Shown in pieces: positions 26,101 through 32,254 of a DNA stretch of 64,000 nt. The translations under genes and the position numbers were made by a program. Under the pieces are notes generated by a model. That model saw nothing but the letters and a program-made list of their open reading frames with translations. It did not search any database and was not told where the DNA came from. How positions within the stretch are numbered: position 1 is the stretch's first letter; each line of letters begins with the position of its first letter. Source of the stretch: Platycnemis pennipes (taxonomy: Eukaryota; Arthropoda; Insecta; Odonata; Platycnemididae). The stretch spans positions 163,898,688 to 163,962,687 of the forward strand of contig OW121848.1 of NCBI GenBank assembly GCA_933228895.1, written 5' to 3'.

Positions 26101-29100
26101 CCCTTTACAAGATGTAAAACCTTTGCACTGGCACAATATACATTTTACCATGTAATTACCCTTGTAATAAAATAGCAATGTTGCTGTACATATTCAAATG
26201 TACAAGTTTTTTAAGCTTTACATTACCATTGTACTAAGACCTGCCTTTCACAACCAATTTTGAATAGAAGGAACTTAAGTCAAATTAAGATCTACGTGAA
26301 GATTATTTTTTCAATTGTTTTACAACAGGATTGCAAACTACAAAATTAATAATATATTTAGTATTTCTGTGCTCTAATCGATCCTATTCATTGTTTTGGT
26401 ATGATTTTGGTCTGTGAGGTGAGTGACAAATGAGCAGCAGCCGAATTACCCGCCGAAACTAATGAAGTTTTATTTATTTATTTAACATGAAATCAAAAAA
26501 CAGCCAACGAGACCTTTACATTGGATATTTTTAACAAAGGATAAATAACACATAAGACAGGACCAAAAAAAATAAAACAAGAAGAATCAAATTATTACTT
26601 TGTAAACTTAAAACACTGAATAATATCCACTGAATGAAAGACATCTACATCCACTATGGTATTTTAGGGAGGGAGGAAGATAGGTAGGGGGAGTTAGGAA
26701 GGCAGACTGTTGATAGCGGTTGTGAATGATGAAATGGATGATGTTATGTCAATGGAAGGGGTATTGAGGGAGTTGTAGGTAAGAGGCAGCCAGCAGGTTA
26801 TGGATCTCTGAGTCACAGATAAATGGTGGTGAGGTAGATGAAATAGAGACAAATTCCAGGTTCTACATGAAGGGACATGGAGAGAGAACACTGGGAGAAG
26901 GTGATTAGGACTGAAACGGCCATACGTGATTCCGTGGACAAACTTGAGGTCTGTGTGAGGTCACTAAGTGTGCGCCGACGTTGCAAAGGAACAAACTCAA
27001 GGTCCAAGAGCAGTGCATTAGCCAAAAGATTCCAAAGAGAGGGGTTGCGATTTTTGACGATACTGATGAAGAAGTTATTAAGTTAAGGCCTATTGAGAGC
27101 TTTGAGATTGGTAGGACAAGCAGAGGACCATATTGGCGAACAATAATCTATTATTGAAAGAACACAACCGGAAAAGATGGATTTCAGAGCCAGAGGACTT
27201 TGTATTCCTGTGAATCTCTACCACTAGAGCAAACTAGAGCCATGGCTTTGGAAGAGATATGTTTAATGTGGGGGGCGAAGGTTAGCTCGGAGTTACAAAG
27301 TACACCAACATCACTATGGGATGTATCTATTGGGATTGGTTGGGCAGAGAAACTATAGGAGGACTTTACAGGATTGGCGCGTAATGTAAAGGTCAGGGTT
27401 TTGGACTTGATGGGATTTACCTTAAGGGTGTTCAACGCATTTTGAATAGTCCGATTTAACGGCTTCTCATCTCACCATGATCTCGCGGCTCTAGTAGTTC
27501 TTGTGAGTTGCCATCAGCGTCGCCACCGTGGAAAGTGGAATGGGGAGTTGAGGGGAGGGACCTGATATGTCGTAGCTGGGATTTTTCGGGGGCGGCGACA
27601 GGAGGAGGAGGCGAAAAGTACCGGATGAAAAGGCTCTGTTGAAAATCTTTGGGATGGGAACGTATAAGGTATTGGCAGTGCGTTTAAGAAACAGAGACCC
27701 GATGCCATCATGACTGGTAGCCTTGTTTACAGGTGAGGAGGAAAGAAGATTGAGGATTTCATTTGGTGAAGTAGAGATAACAGTTAATGAGTGGGAGAAA
27801 AGAGAAGGGATGGGTGGAAACTGTTGGATCTGAGATGGCTGAGTGAAGTTTTCGGAGAAAATGTTTTTCAAGGCAAGCGACCGTTCGTCACCGAAGAATG
27901 TCTTTGATCCCAAATGTAAGGTAGGTACTAGGAATCCTGGTGGACTTTCTTCTTGAGTTGATAAGCGTCCAAATTCTTTTAGGGTTCATCTTTAAGTCTT
28001 CAGTGATTGATCTTACGTGATCGGTGTAGTCACAACGTAAACAATTCCTGGCATGCTTATTGTGTTTAGAGAATGCCGCGCACGTGTGGGGGCTGGGGTG
28101 GGACTTCCAAAGTCTCCAAGCTGCTTCCTTGTTGCTGAGAGTGGTGGTGGCTTCTAAAGACATGGGTCTTTTTTTGGAGATTTTGAGGGAAGGGAAGAAA
28201 TCGTTTATGGCACTGTGGAGGAAGTCATACAAAAGATCAAGTGAATCCTCCACTGACCCACAATCTAGGAGGTCCCAGGGCAGAAGGGAAAGTACGTGGT
28301 TAATGGCACCCCAGTCTGCTTTGTTCCACTCACGAACAGTTCTGGGAGGAATGGGGGGCCTGAGAGGGCTGCAGGGGGGAGGGGAAAGTTGGAACTCAAT
28401 GATTTTCATGGTCGGAATGGAATACGTTTCTGCCAGAGGACAAATTTTGAATCGAGTGAGAGGCAAGGTCCAATGTTGCAAAATGTCTCGTTGGGTTGAA
28501 ATTACACTGTAACATGCCTAAACCTTCGATGAAGTGGTCTAGGAAAACTTCATCCTGCGTGCATTTAGGAACACCATCGTCATGAGAACTCCAGTCGATG
28601 GATAAATTAAAGTCTCCAACTAAGATCACATTTGGGCTGAGACATGGAGAACAGATTGAAAGCACGTCTCACATACACTGAGAGTACCTACTGCCGGGTG
28701 GGCGATGAAAACAACCCACAAACCACTTTCCACCCGTGAGCACTTCGGTCCACATTATCTTGCAGTCACTTTCGAGATCAGATCTGCGTTTAGAGGGTAT
28801 GGAGAAGAATCAATAGCTATCAGCACTCCACCCCCTCTAGCACTTCGGTCACGCCGATAAATATTATGTGCCGTTGAAAAACCACGTTTTACAACATTGA
28901 CGGATGAATTGTCATTCCGGTGCATGTGTTGTTATTTTAATGTGTTTTCTTACAAAACTCCGTGAAAATATCTTCCAAAATTGCTGGATATTTACAAGCT
29001 TGGTAAGTACCTATAGTACGTTAGTGGTTAAACGAAAATTATGGTCTTGGAAATTTTAGTGACCAAACTTGTTTTAGCAACCCGATTGAAAAACAGTGGG

Positions 29101-32036
29101 TGTTGCTGCAGTTAAATGGCTACCCATAGAATGTAAGTAATTTGCTATCACTTAAATCAATATTAAACAGCATTTTAGGAAAACAAGTGAAGTAACTGTT
29201 TATTTTTACAGGTGAATGAGACAGATTACTAGAGCATTTACGTTTCCATTTCAAATTTTGTCTTGTACTGCAAAGGCCTTTATTGCAATTTTCCATTACT
29301 TGGTCCGCGACAACAGAGGAGGTTGGAAACAAACATAGTGGCTTCGAAGGGGCTAAAAAAAAGAGAGGCGAAAGTGGTGAAGATAATTACCTAATTGTTG
29401 ATACTGACGTGACCCTGGAGATGAAATGGCCTCTGCCAAGAAGAACAGTCTTGAAAAGTTTCAAGAAAATAAGGAAGGAAAACTGCAACCTTCAGCAAAG
29501 AATGGATCTTTGCCCAAAGTTTCTGACAATGAAAGTGAATGAGAAAATTTAATTTTCAAATGAACAGATGTACATACTTGGATCAATGTTTGAGAACTTG
29601 AATGTATTTACAATACTGGTGTTGGATCGCAGCTGTTGGAATCATCTTTTATGCTCTGGAAAGTACCTATAATGAACTCTAGAAGGTGAGAAAAAGTTCT
29701 TACTTGCCAAGTTAAAAACCTGATCTCCATTGATGGCAGCAATTATATCAGACGTGGTCATAATAAGGCAAGTGATAATTCACGTTGAGGGTTTAAGGAA
29801 AATTGTGCTGTGTGGTTTAATCAGTAAAGCCTGTTAATTAGGGAAATTAGGTAAGAGGTCATAATGAAGCAAATGTTTTGTAATACATTAATCTACTGAG
29901 TCTGAGCCTAGAAAGAGTTTTGTGGACTGAATCATCAGAATCTATGAGGACTTAAGTAAGAATGTATTATTGTATGACTTAAAAATATCATAAAATACAA
30001 CTTTGATGATTTGACTTAGATGTGGACTAATTTGTAAAAGAAACTTCAAATTTATTTTTCCAAGCCTCCAATTTTGTCTTACTGGTCTGCAAATTATGAT
30101 ATTTAAGATCAAGCACTTATTTTTGTTGCCCTTATCGAGATAACACAATGGTCACAGCCATTGTTGCATTCAAGGTTTTGTGTGTACTCGTAAGTTTGCA
30201 AATGACAAAGGATGATGCGTGCTTCAGCAATACATAATTTTTAATCAGATACTAATTAAATATAGCGAACAGTATATTGTCCTAATTGAATGCAATAATG
30301 TTATTTTCAATAACTTTCCAAGCATTAAAATGAGCTCAGTATGTTATTTCTTTGTATATTCTTATAAGAAATTTACTCTTTAGTTTTTTTTAACAGTAAA
30401 TGTGTAACCTTTAATTTTTTGCTAATAAAACATTAATGTTGATATTTTTGTAATTTCATCGCATGGTGTCTTTTGGAAGTCCAGAACAGAAATGTTTATA
30501 CAGGGTTTTTGTCCTAGTACATACAAGGTTAATACAATTTGTATAAATGTAGTAATACAATGGTATTCCCGGACTTTTGACATCCTCTTGCAACTGAAAT
30601 ACCATTGTATTACATGGTAATACAGTGGTATTACAACGTTATACAAAATGTATTACCATGGTTTTACAACTGTAAACTGATGGTATTACAAAAACTGTAC
30701 TGTCTGGGGAGAATGCACGAGGGAAGTTAAATGGGGGTGAGCAAGACAGGGTTTCCCATGAATACTTTTTCACATATATTCAAAGGATGTGGTGCAAGAG
30801 CCAGATACAGACCCATGGTAGTGGAAGGGTTAATGAAAGGGAAAAAGTTGCGATTACCTTAATTTTAGAACCATACCATTTCACCGATCTTCATATCTAG
30901 ACACAGAGCAACTATTTCATTACCTACGATTGCACACATATGGATGTCCCGTTGGCACGGGTTGTCTATGCTTCAATATGAAACATCAAGCACAAATTTA
31001 ATAATTAGTCACCTTAACACTTGACGTAACAAGCGTTTCCACCATTGTAACCATGACCAGAGGGCAATAACATTTTTTATCACTTACGAATTCTTTGATT
31101 TGGACTTTCAAGGCATCTGCTTGTCTTTTTTCTTCTTCCAGAAGTCCAGCGAGTTCCTGATTTCTGTTCAATAGCTCTACATCCATTTCCACTCTCTGAC
31201 TACGTGGAAGCTGTGAAACGGCAACATCTGTGTCTAGGAATAGAGAATCAGCAACCAGACCATCCATTTGCATTGATAGCTGACGCAACGCCTCAGTACT
31301 TGATTTCTCCGATGACGCGGAGGGTGGTTGGGAGTCAGCATATCTATCGGATTCCTCGCAGCTGCCTCTATCATTATTTTTCTAATGACAAATATAGTTA
31401 TCAATACATACTATTAGTATCAGTAATATCAAGTCCATCAATATGTTATCAGTAGTAAAACTGCTTGAGTTGCTTAAGGTATAAAATCAAAATTAGCAAG
31501 AATTCTTTTTACATCTAAAATGTAGTGCAAGGGAAATTTAAAATGACGATAAACATTTAACTTACACTGTATCCTGATGCCTGGTGTTCACTTTGGTTCA
31601 CTTGCTCAGGTTTACTTTCAATCCCAATGATGGTATGCTGGTTCCTATTTGCGTCTGATGCACGGTCATCATTCATTAAGTTTGGTTTTTCGTCAACAAG
31701 ATGAGTCGTTACCATCGATTCATTTGGACGAACAGTACCGATAACCGTCGAGCGCTCTTCTATTTCATTTTTACCATCAATTTCTCGGCTCTTCTTATAC
31801 TGAATAGGGGACCTTTCTTTATATTTCTGCTGAAATTCCCTAAGCTATTAAGAAAAAATAACCTTTGTCATAAAAACAAAAAGTAGGTAAAAAAGAATAC
31901 CACCATTCTACAAAACTAGCAACGAACACTATGCCGAATTAAAGAAAACGAGGAACGTTGAAAACCTGATTATTATATGACAACTTACTTTCCTTCTCCC
32001 AGCAGCCAACTTCTCGGCGTTCGTTCTCTCTGCCAT
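1992..32036 (-). CDS. GM130: Golgin A2 / GM130, cis-Golgi tether, 5' half of the gene (8 exons, 3' end outside window)
   Basis: GM130 is a long coiled-coil protein on the cytosolic face of the cis-Golgi. It binds p115 through its basic N-terminus and GRASP65 through its C-terminus. Coding exons in transcript order are 31989-32036, 31566-31844, 31088-31381, 25655-25850, 19889-20054, 19678-19819, 8635-8856 and 1992-2189. All are flanked by GT-AG sites and phases agree across every junction (0,0,0,1,2,0,0). The joined product is 515 codons, roughly half of the human protein (about 1000 aa). Diagnostic parts are the start [22 protein letters not shown], matching the human KLAAAKKKLREYQQ region, and the exon 4 block [20 protein letters not shown], which matches the vertebrate golgin closely. 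Exons 4-8 are almost continuous coiled coil rich in E, K, Q and L. Introns range from 69 bp to over 10 kb and are filled with transposons. The start is the first in-frame ATG, at 32036. Confidence 0.93.
2290..3160 (-). mobile_element. Penelope-like retroelement, two scrambled fragments
   Basis: Between 2531 and 2292 on the minus strand is the start of a Penelope-type reverse transcriptase ([13 protein letters not shown], then [17 protein letters not shown], equivalent to the usual VSFDVxxLFTNVPxxEAL block). Sequence at about 2860-3100 matches 4870-5060, the GIY-YIG endonuclease part of the neighbouring copy. On the minus strand the endonuclease part therefore lies before the transcriptase part. 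This is the wrong order for one element, and fits remnants of a tandem pair or a rearrangement. Both parts contain stops. Confidence 0.65.
3161..4545. other. GM130 intron 7 sequence, no feature seen
   Basis: AT-rich stretch between two Penelope-like fragments. No frame here has a recognisable product and I find no clear repeat ends. Confidence 0.4.
4590..4640 (-). ncRNA. Hammerhead-ribozyme-like motif, inverted copy in the left repeat arm
   Basis: The minus strand carries the same motif as 6290-6340: core CTGAAGA, stem II GATGC-TAA-GCATC, then GAAA, a short stem III, and the cleavage-site candidate GTC followed by GTGAG. Penelope-like elements are known to carry hammerhead motifs in their terminal repeats. 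There is one extra T between the core and stem II, so activity is uncertain. Confidence 0.6.
4905..5133 (-). pseudogene. Penelope GIY-YIG endonuclease remnant
   Basis: Read across frames, the minus strand encodes [11 protein letters not shown] (the YIG half of GIY-YIG preceded by the usual Cys pair). After a frameshift come [20 protein letters not shown] and then [12 protein letters not shown], all typical of the endonuclease that follows the transcriptase in Penelope-like elements. A small deletion just after MYIGQ breaks the frame. Confidence 0.75.
5418..5879 (-). pseudogene. Penelope reverse transcriptase, C-terminal half
   Basis: This 153-residue frame contains the conserved blocks [12 protein letters not shown], the catalytic [10 protein letters not shown] (YxDD box), FLKVLNSI, then [18 protein letters not shown] and the thumb-region words [16 protein letters not shown] and [10 protein letters not shown]. 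This block order is typical of Penelope-like retroelements. The upstream fingers region is absent and the frame ends before the endonuclease. Confidence 0.85.
6290..6340 (+). ncRNA. Hammerhead-ribozyme-like motif in the right repeat arm
   Basis: Core CTGAAGA at 6297-6303; one unpaired T; stem II GATGC (6305-6309), loop TAA, GCATC (6313-6317); GAAA at 6318-6321; stem III CC-AT-GG; candidate cleavage after C at 6329. A short stem I pairs CAC (6294-6296) with GTG (6330-6332). All conserved hammerhead elements are present in order except for the extra T. A role in processing retroelement RNA is inferred from published Penelope hammerheads. Confidence 0.6.
6640..7290 (+). mobile_element. Non-LTR retrotransposon reverse transcriptase fragment
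   Basis: A frame at 6677-6970 carries a decayed palm block [15 protein letters not shown] (normally FLDFSKAFDxV), then [11 protein letters not shown] and SGRHQEVEI. After a frameshift, INDLPYN appears around 6993-7012. The residues and spacing match a CR1/Jockey-type reverse transcriptase. The first catalytic Asp is kept (LDF) but the partner Asp-bearing box is not found. Ends are unclear. Confidence 0.65.
7291..8634. other. GM130 intron 7 remainder, no feature seen
   Basis: AT-rich intron. The short frames here lack recognisable products. Confidence 0.4.
8635..8856 (-). CDS. GM130: GM130 coding exon 7
   Basis: Seventy-four codons, phase 0 both ends, acceptor TTTTTGTAG and donor AAG|GTAAAT. 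The segment begins with an acidic linker ([20 protein letters not shown]) and moves into coiled coil ([16 protein letters not shown], then [17 protein letters not shown]). The SWHQH segment aligns with the MWRQRM segment of human GM130. Confidence 0.9.
8857..10454. other. GM130 intron 6, first part; purine-rich tract
   Basis: Mostly featureless AT-rich intron. At about 9055-9210 the plus strand is strongly purine-rich, with a repeated phrase of the form GTGAAAGAAnGGTGAAAAAGG. No gene is seen. Confidence 0.4.
10455..10530 (-). mobile_element. tRNA-derived SINE fragment (family 1)
   Basis: Matches the better copy at 21484-21607. On the minus strand it has the B box TTCGATTCCCGATCC followed by AGGTGAATTTTTTCTCATGG. 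The A-box half is lost. Confidence 0.6.
10579..10701. repeat. Two-copy tandem duplication, 73-bp period
   Basis: A 50-bp unit starting ATATCTCGATACCAGTGGCC occurs at 10579-10628 and again at 10652-10701 with one substitution. It is separated by an A-rich spacer and followed by another A-run. It belongs to the GTATCGATACC-rich repeats seen also near 13600, 25380 and 54780. Confidence 0.85.
10702..11849. other. GM130 intron 6, no feature seen
   Basis: AT-rich intron with no recognisable reading frame, element ends or RNA gene. Confidence 0.4.
11850..12310. mobile_element. hAT-like element, internal fragment
   Basis: The stretch from the phrase ATAGACTGCATTCACCGGGC, through the SINE-like words AAAGTTCAATCC and TTTTTCTTTC, to GACCAGC follows the first 250 bases of the window at recognisable identity. 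No terminal TAGNGATGG word is present. Confidence 0.6.
12311..13570. other. GM130 intron 6, no feature seen
   Basis: Nothing recognisable on either strand: short frames only and no clear repeat boundaries. Confidence 0.4.
13571..13660. repeat. Array of TATCGATACC-like near-palindromes
   Basis: Words such as TTTTCGATACC, TATTCTCGATACC, GTATCGGTATCGAGAATCG and AGTCGATACCGATG occur back to back. The same vocabulary recurs at 10545-10701, 25337-25430 and 54770-54840. The sequence abuts the 5' end of the hAT-like copy at 13664. Confidence 0.6.
15540..18050 (+). pseudogene. pogo/Tigger-type transposase, split by an insertion
   Basis: The N-terminal part, with stops, shows a helix-turn-helix remnant ([16 protein letters not shown], about 15555-15600). 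A catalytic-domain part at 15797-15943 begins [14 protein letters not shown] and runs to MRVNVTLGV. It resumes after the inner transposon at about 17521 with [13 protein letters not shown], then [16 protein letters not shown] and [14 protein letters not shown], the last being a signature of pogo-like DDE domains. The expected first catalytic Asp appears as NSDKTPV (usually NxDET). The tail near 18035 reads [10 protein letters not shown]. Many stops and frameshifts make it dead. Confidence 0.8.
15944..17519 (+). mobile_element. Tigger-type element nested in the pogo-type element
   Basis: Terminal repeats CAGTTGAGCACCCTTAATCC (15944) and GGATTAAAGATGCTCAACTG (ending 17519) are flanked by TA on both sides. 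Length is 1576 bp. A degraded N-terminal transposase domain is visible at about 16385-16515 ([20 protein letters not shown], then [13 protein letters not shown]), typical of the CENP-B/Tigger DNA-binding domain. A deleted relative lies at 48012-48500. Confidence 0.85.
18923..19086. mobile_element. piggyBac-type MITE with TTAA target duplication
   Basis: Ends CCCTTCAA and TTGAAGGG are inverted, and TTAA stands immediately outside at 18919-18922 and 19087-19090. The 164-bp body contains a doubled phrase of AGGAGATTTAAA and two copies of the near-palindrome CGACGTAGTGACTACGTCG. The TTAA duplication and CCC-starting ends are the rule for piggyBac elements. Confidence 0.8.
19171..19677. other. GM130 intron 6 end, with one hairpin
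   Basis: No gene. At 19454-19495 a near-perfect hairpin forms from ATGCTCAAAAACAAGCTAAA and TTTAGCTTGTTTGAGCAT with a 4-nt loop. The loop is too short for a normal microRNA precursor. Confidence 0.5.
19678..20054 (-). CDS. GM130: GM130 coding exons 5 (19889-20054) and 6 (19678-19819)
   Basis: Exon 5 encodes [20 protein letters not shown] and onward through [10 protein letters not shown]. Exon 6 encodes [18 protein letters not shown] through [10 protein letters not shown]. They are separated by a 69-bp intron. Two acceptors are possible for exon 6. The upstream TTGTCAG keeps the frame open (AG+T gives Ser), while the downstream TTTACAG would create an immediate stop, so the upstream one is chosen. 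Both exons are continuous coiled coil. Confidence 0.9.
20231..20501 (-). mobile_element. tRNA-derived SINE (family 2), longest copy
   Basis: On the minus strand the tRNA-like head has A box GTGGCCTAGTGGGTAGAG and B box GGCTTCAAGTCCC. A body follows with CTTTCTGGAAACCC and GGAAATCACAGGTTGC. The 3' end is a compact hairpin CAACC-TTCG-GGTTG (20238-20251). Relatives are at 34457-34665 (plus), about 53935-54003 (minus) and a tail-only piece at 41622. No full cloverleaf is retained. Confidence 0.8.
20509..21483. other. GM130 intron 4 sequence, no feature seen
   Basis: AT-rich intron without recognisable frames or repeat ends. Confidence 0.4.
21484..21607 (-). mobile_element. tRNA-derived SINE (family 1)
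   Basis: On the minus strand a tRNA-like head starts GGGATCCTGGGTAGTGTAGT (A box) with B box GGTTCGATTCC. A tail follows reading GGTGAATTTTTTCGCATGGC and AATTAGTGTGAATTTCACCG. The spacing between boxes fits an RNA polymerase III promoter. A fragment of the same family is at 10455. Confidence 0.75.
21655..22320 (+). mobile_element. hAT-like element fragment
   Basis: Follows the second module of the 22341 copy (GGGAGGGTCAGATCCACGATC, then CAGCTTAGTGATCGATGCGG and a CGGGATGCACGAGAAAAAAA box). It has no recognisable ends and directly precedes the intact-ended copy, whose insertion probably split an older one. Confidence 0.6.
22341..24573 (+). mobile_element. hAT-like non-autonomous element with 8-bp target duplication
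   Basis: The element begins TAGTGATGG (22341) and ends CCATCACTA (24573). The 8 bases ATCGTAAC stand directly outside on both sides (22333-22340 and 24574-24581). Nine-base ends of the form YARNG with an 8-bp duplication are diagnostic of the hAT superfamily. The 2233-bp body has two similar modules in one orientation (22341-22855 and 22857-23110) and a related module in reverse (about 23340-23620). It has no transposase frame. A duplicated 3' end at about 24170-24251 flanks a mariner-like tail. Confidence 0.88.
24253..24498 (-). pseudogene. mariner-like transposase C-terminal tail inside the hAT-like element
   Basis: On the minus strand the sequence reads [20 protein letters not shown], directly followed by [10 protein letters not shown] and a stop. 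This is the arrangement at the end of many mariner transposases (FYxDGIxKLVxRW...CIxxxGDYVEK). It lies between two copies of the hAT 3' end. A very short fragment, so the family call is tentative. Confidence 0.5.
24655..25335 (-). mobile_element. hAT-like element, reversed and shortened copy
   Basis: Ends with CCATCCCTA at 25327-25335, the complement of the TAGGGATGG start at 13664. Leftwards it matches the window-start copy as far as the ACTAGTATTA...CCCTAGG words near 24665-24700. The central hairpin is mutated. Confidence 0.7.
25337..25430. repeat. TATCGA-type near-palindromic repeat
   Basis: Contains GATTCTCGATACATATACCA, an inner inverted pair AACCACAAGAATTGGTTGT and AGAATCGACAC, in the same vocabulary as 13571-13660. 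It again lies next to a hAT-like terminus. Confidence 0.45.
25655..25850 (-). CDS. GM130: GM130 coding exon 4
   Basis: Sixty-five codons plus one base, acceptor TTCTAG and donor G|GTATGT. Encodes [20 protein letters not shown] followed by the conserved block [20 protein letters not shown] and [10 protein letters not shown]. The latter matches the LREQLxxHxQTIGILVxEKxELxxAL segment of vertebrate GM130 and is the most diagnostic part of the gene. Confidence 0.95.
25851..26087. other. GM130 intron 3, no feature seen
   Basis: AT-rich intron start without recognisable features. Confidence 0.4.
26088..26250. mobile_element. MITE with GGACAGCACAG end
   Basis: CCCGGACAGCACAGCTTTCC at about 26092 resembles the reverse complement of the right end at about 30690-30712 (CCCCAGACAGTACAG). 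The interior shares GTAAAAC and ACCATGTAATTACC words with that element. Proposed as a second, diverged copy. Confidence 0.4.
26465..28890 (-). mobile_element. CR1/Jockey-type non-LTR retrotransposon remnant
   Basis: Read on the minus strand: an APE-type endonuclease (frames around 28870-28600 with [19 protein letters not shown] words and [13 protein letters not shown]). The linker follows ([20 protein letters not shown], 28481-27888). The start of the reverse transcriptase is at 27913-27491 ([36 protein letters not shown]). A deletion removes the YADD core. The downstream piece is [20 protein letters not shown] (27435-27184), and the C-terminal region runs to about 26640. The 3' end at 26465-26485 is an ATAAATAAATAAA tail, as expected for CR1-like elements. 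Broken by frameshifts throughout; in GM130 intron 3. Confidence 0.8.
28891..30489. other. GM130 intron 3, no recognised feature
   Basis: Contains an 89-codon frame at 29283-29552 ([20 protein letters not shown]) with no family I recognise, and otherwise only AT-rich sequence. Confidence 0.35.
30490..30712. mobile_element. MITE built of TAATACCATTGTAT inverted repeats
   Basis: Perfect 16-bp arms GTAATACAATGGTATT (30552-30567) and AATACCATTGTATTAC (30598-30613), with several further partial copies (GTAATACAGTGGTATT, ATGTATTACCATGG). Outer ends ACAGGGTTTTTGT and ACAAAAACTGTACTGTCTGG are roughly inverted. No coding content. Confidence 0.6.
31088..32036 (-). CDS. GM130: GM130 coding exons 1-3 (31989-32036, 31566-31844, 31088-31381)
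   Basis: Exon 1 encodes the first 16 residues, [16 protein letters not shown]. Exon 2 continues [20 protein letters not shown], a basic segment matching the p115-binding N-terminus of vertebrate GM130. Its Ser-Pro lies near the mitotic Cdk1 site (Ser25 in human). The rest of exon 2 is a low-complexity polar linker. Exon 3 begins the coiled coil ([20 protein letters not shown]). Introns of 144 and 184 bp separate the exons. Donors are GTAAGT in all three and all phases are 0. Confidence 0.93.
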
Positions 32037-32254
32037 GTTGGAACTCAACTCGTTTGTTTATGCGGCTGGTTTTTCGATCCTTCTTTGTTGAGCTGAATCC
32101 GACAGCTGACTTCCGATATTTTCGGATGAAACCAATGGCGCCTAGAAAATATGAACTAATGAAGGGTTTTGAAAGTGTGAAGACCGAGTTGTGATAATAG
32201 TGAAAAGTAGCCGTTTTGCATTCATATCTTCATATTTTGCTTGTGTTTACAAAA
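32037..32254. promoter_or_regulatory. Divergent promoter between GM130 and NTMT1
   Basis: Only 218 bp separate the two start codons, so both 5' untranslated regions and the promoter must fit here. Visible features are a CCAAT box in the plus orientation (32132-32136) beside GGCGCC, and an imperfect palindrome TCCGATATTTTCGGA (32112-32126). There is no convincing TATA box, as is usual for housekeeping divergent promoters. Confidence 0.7.

Noticed and set aside
29283..29552. 89-codon basic frame as an exon
   Set aside because: No recognisable domain and no flanking exons to support it; left as unexplained intron sequence.
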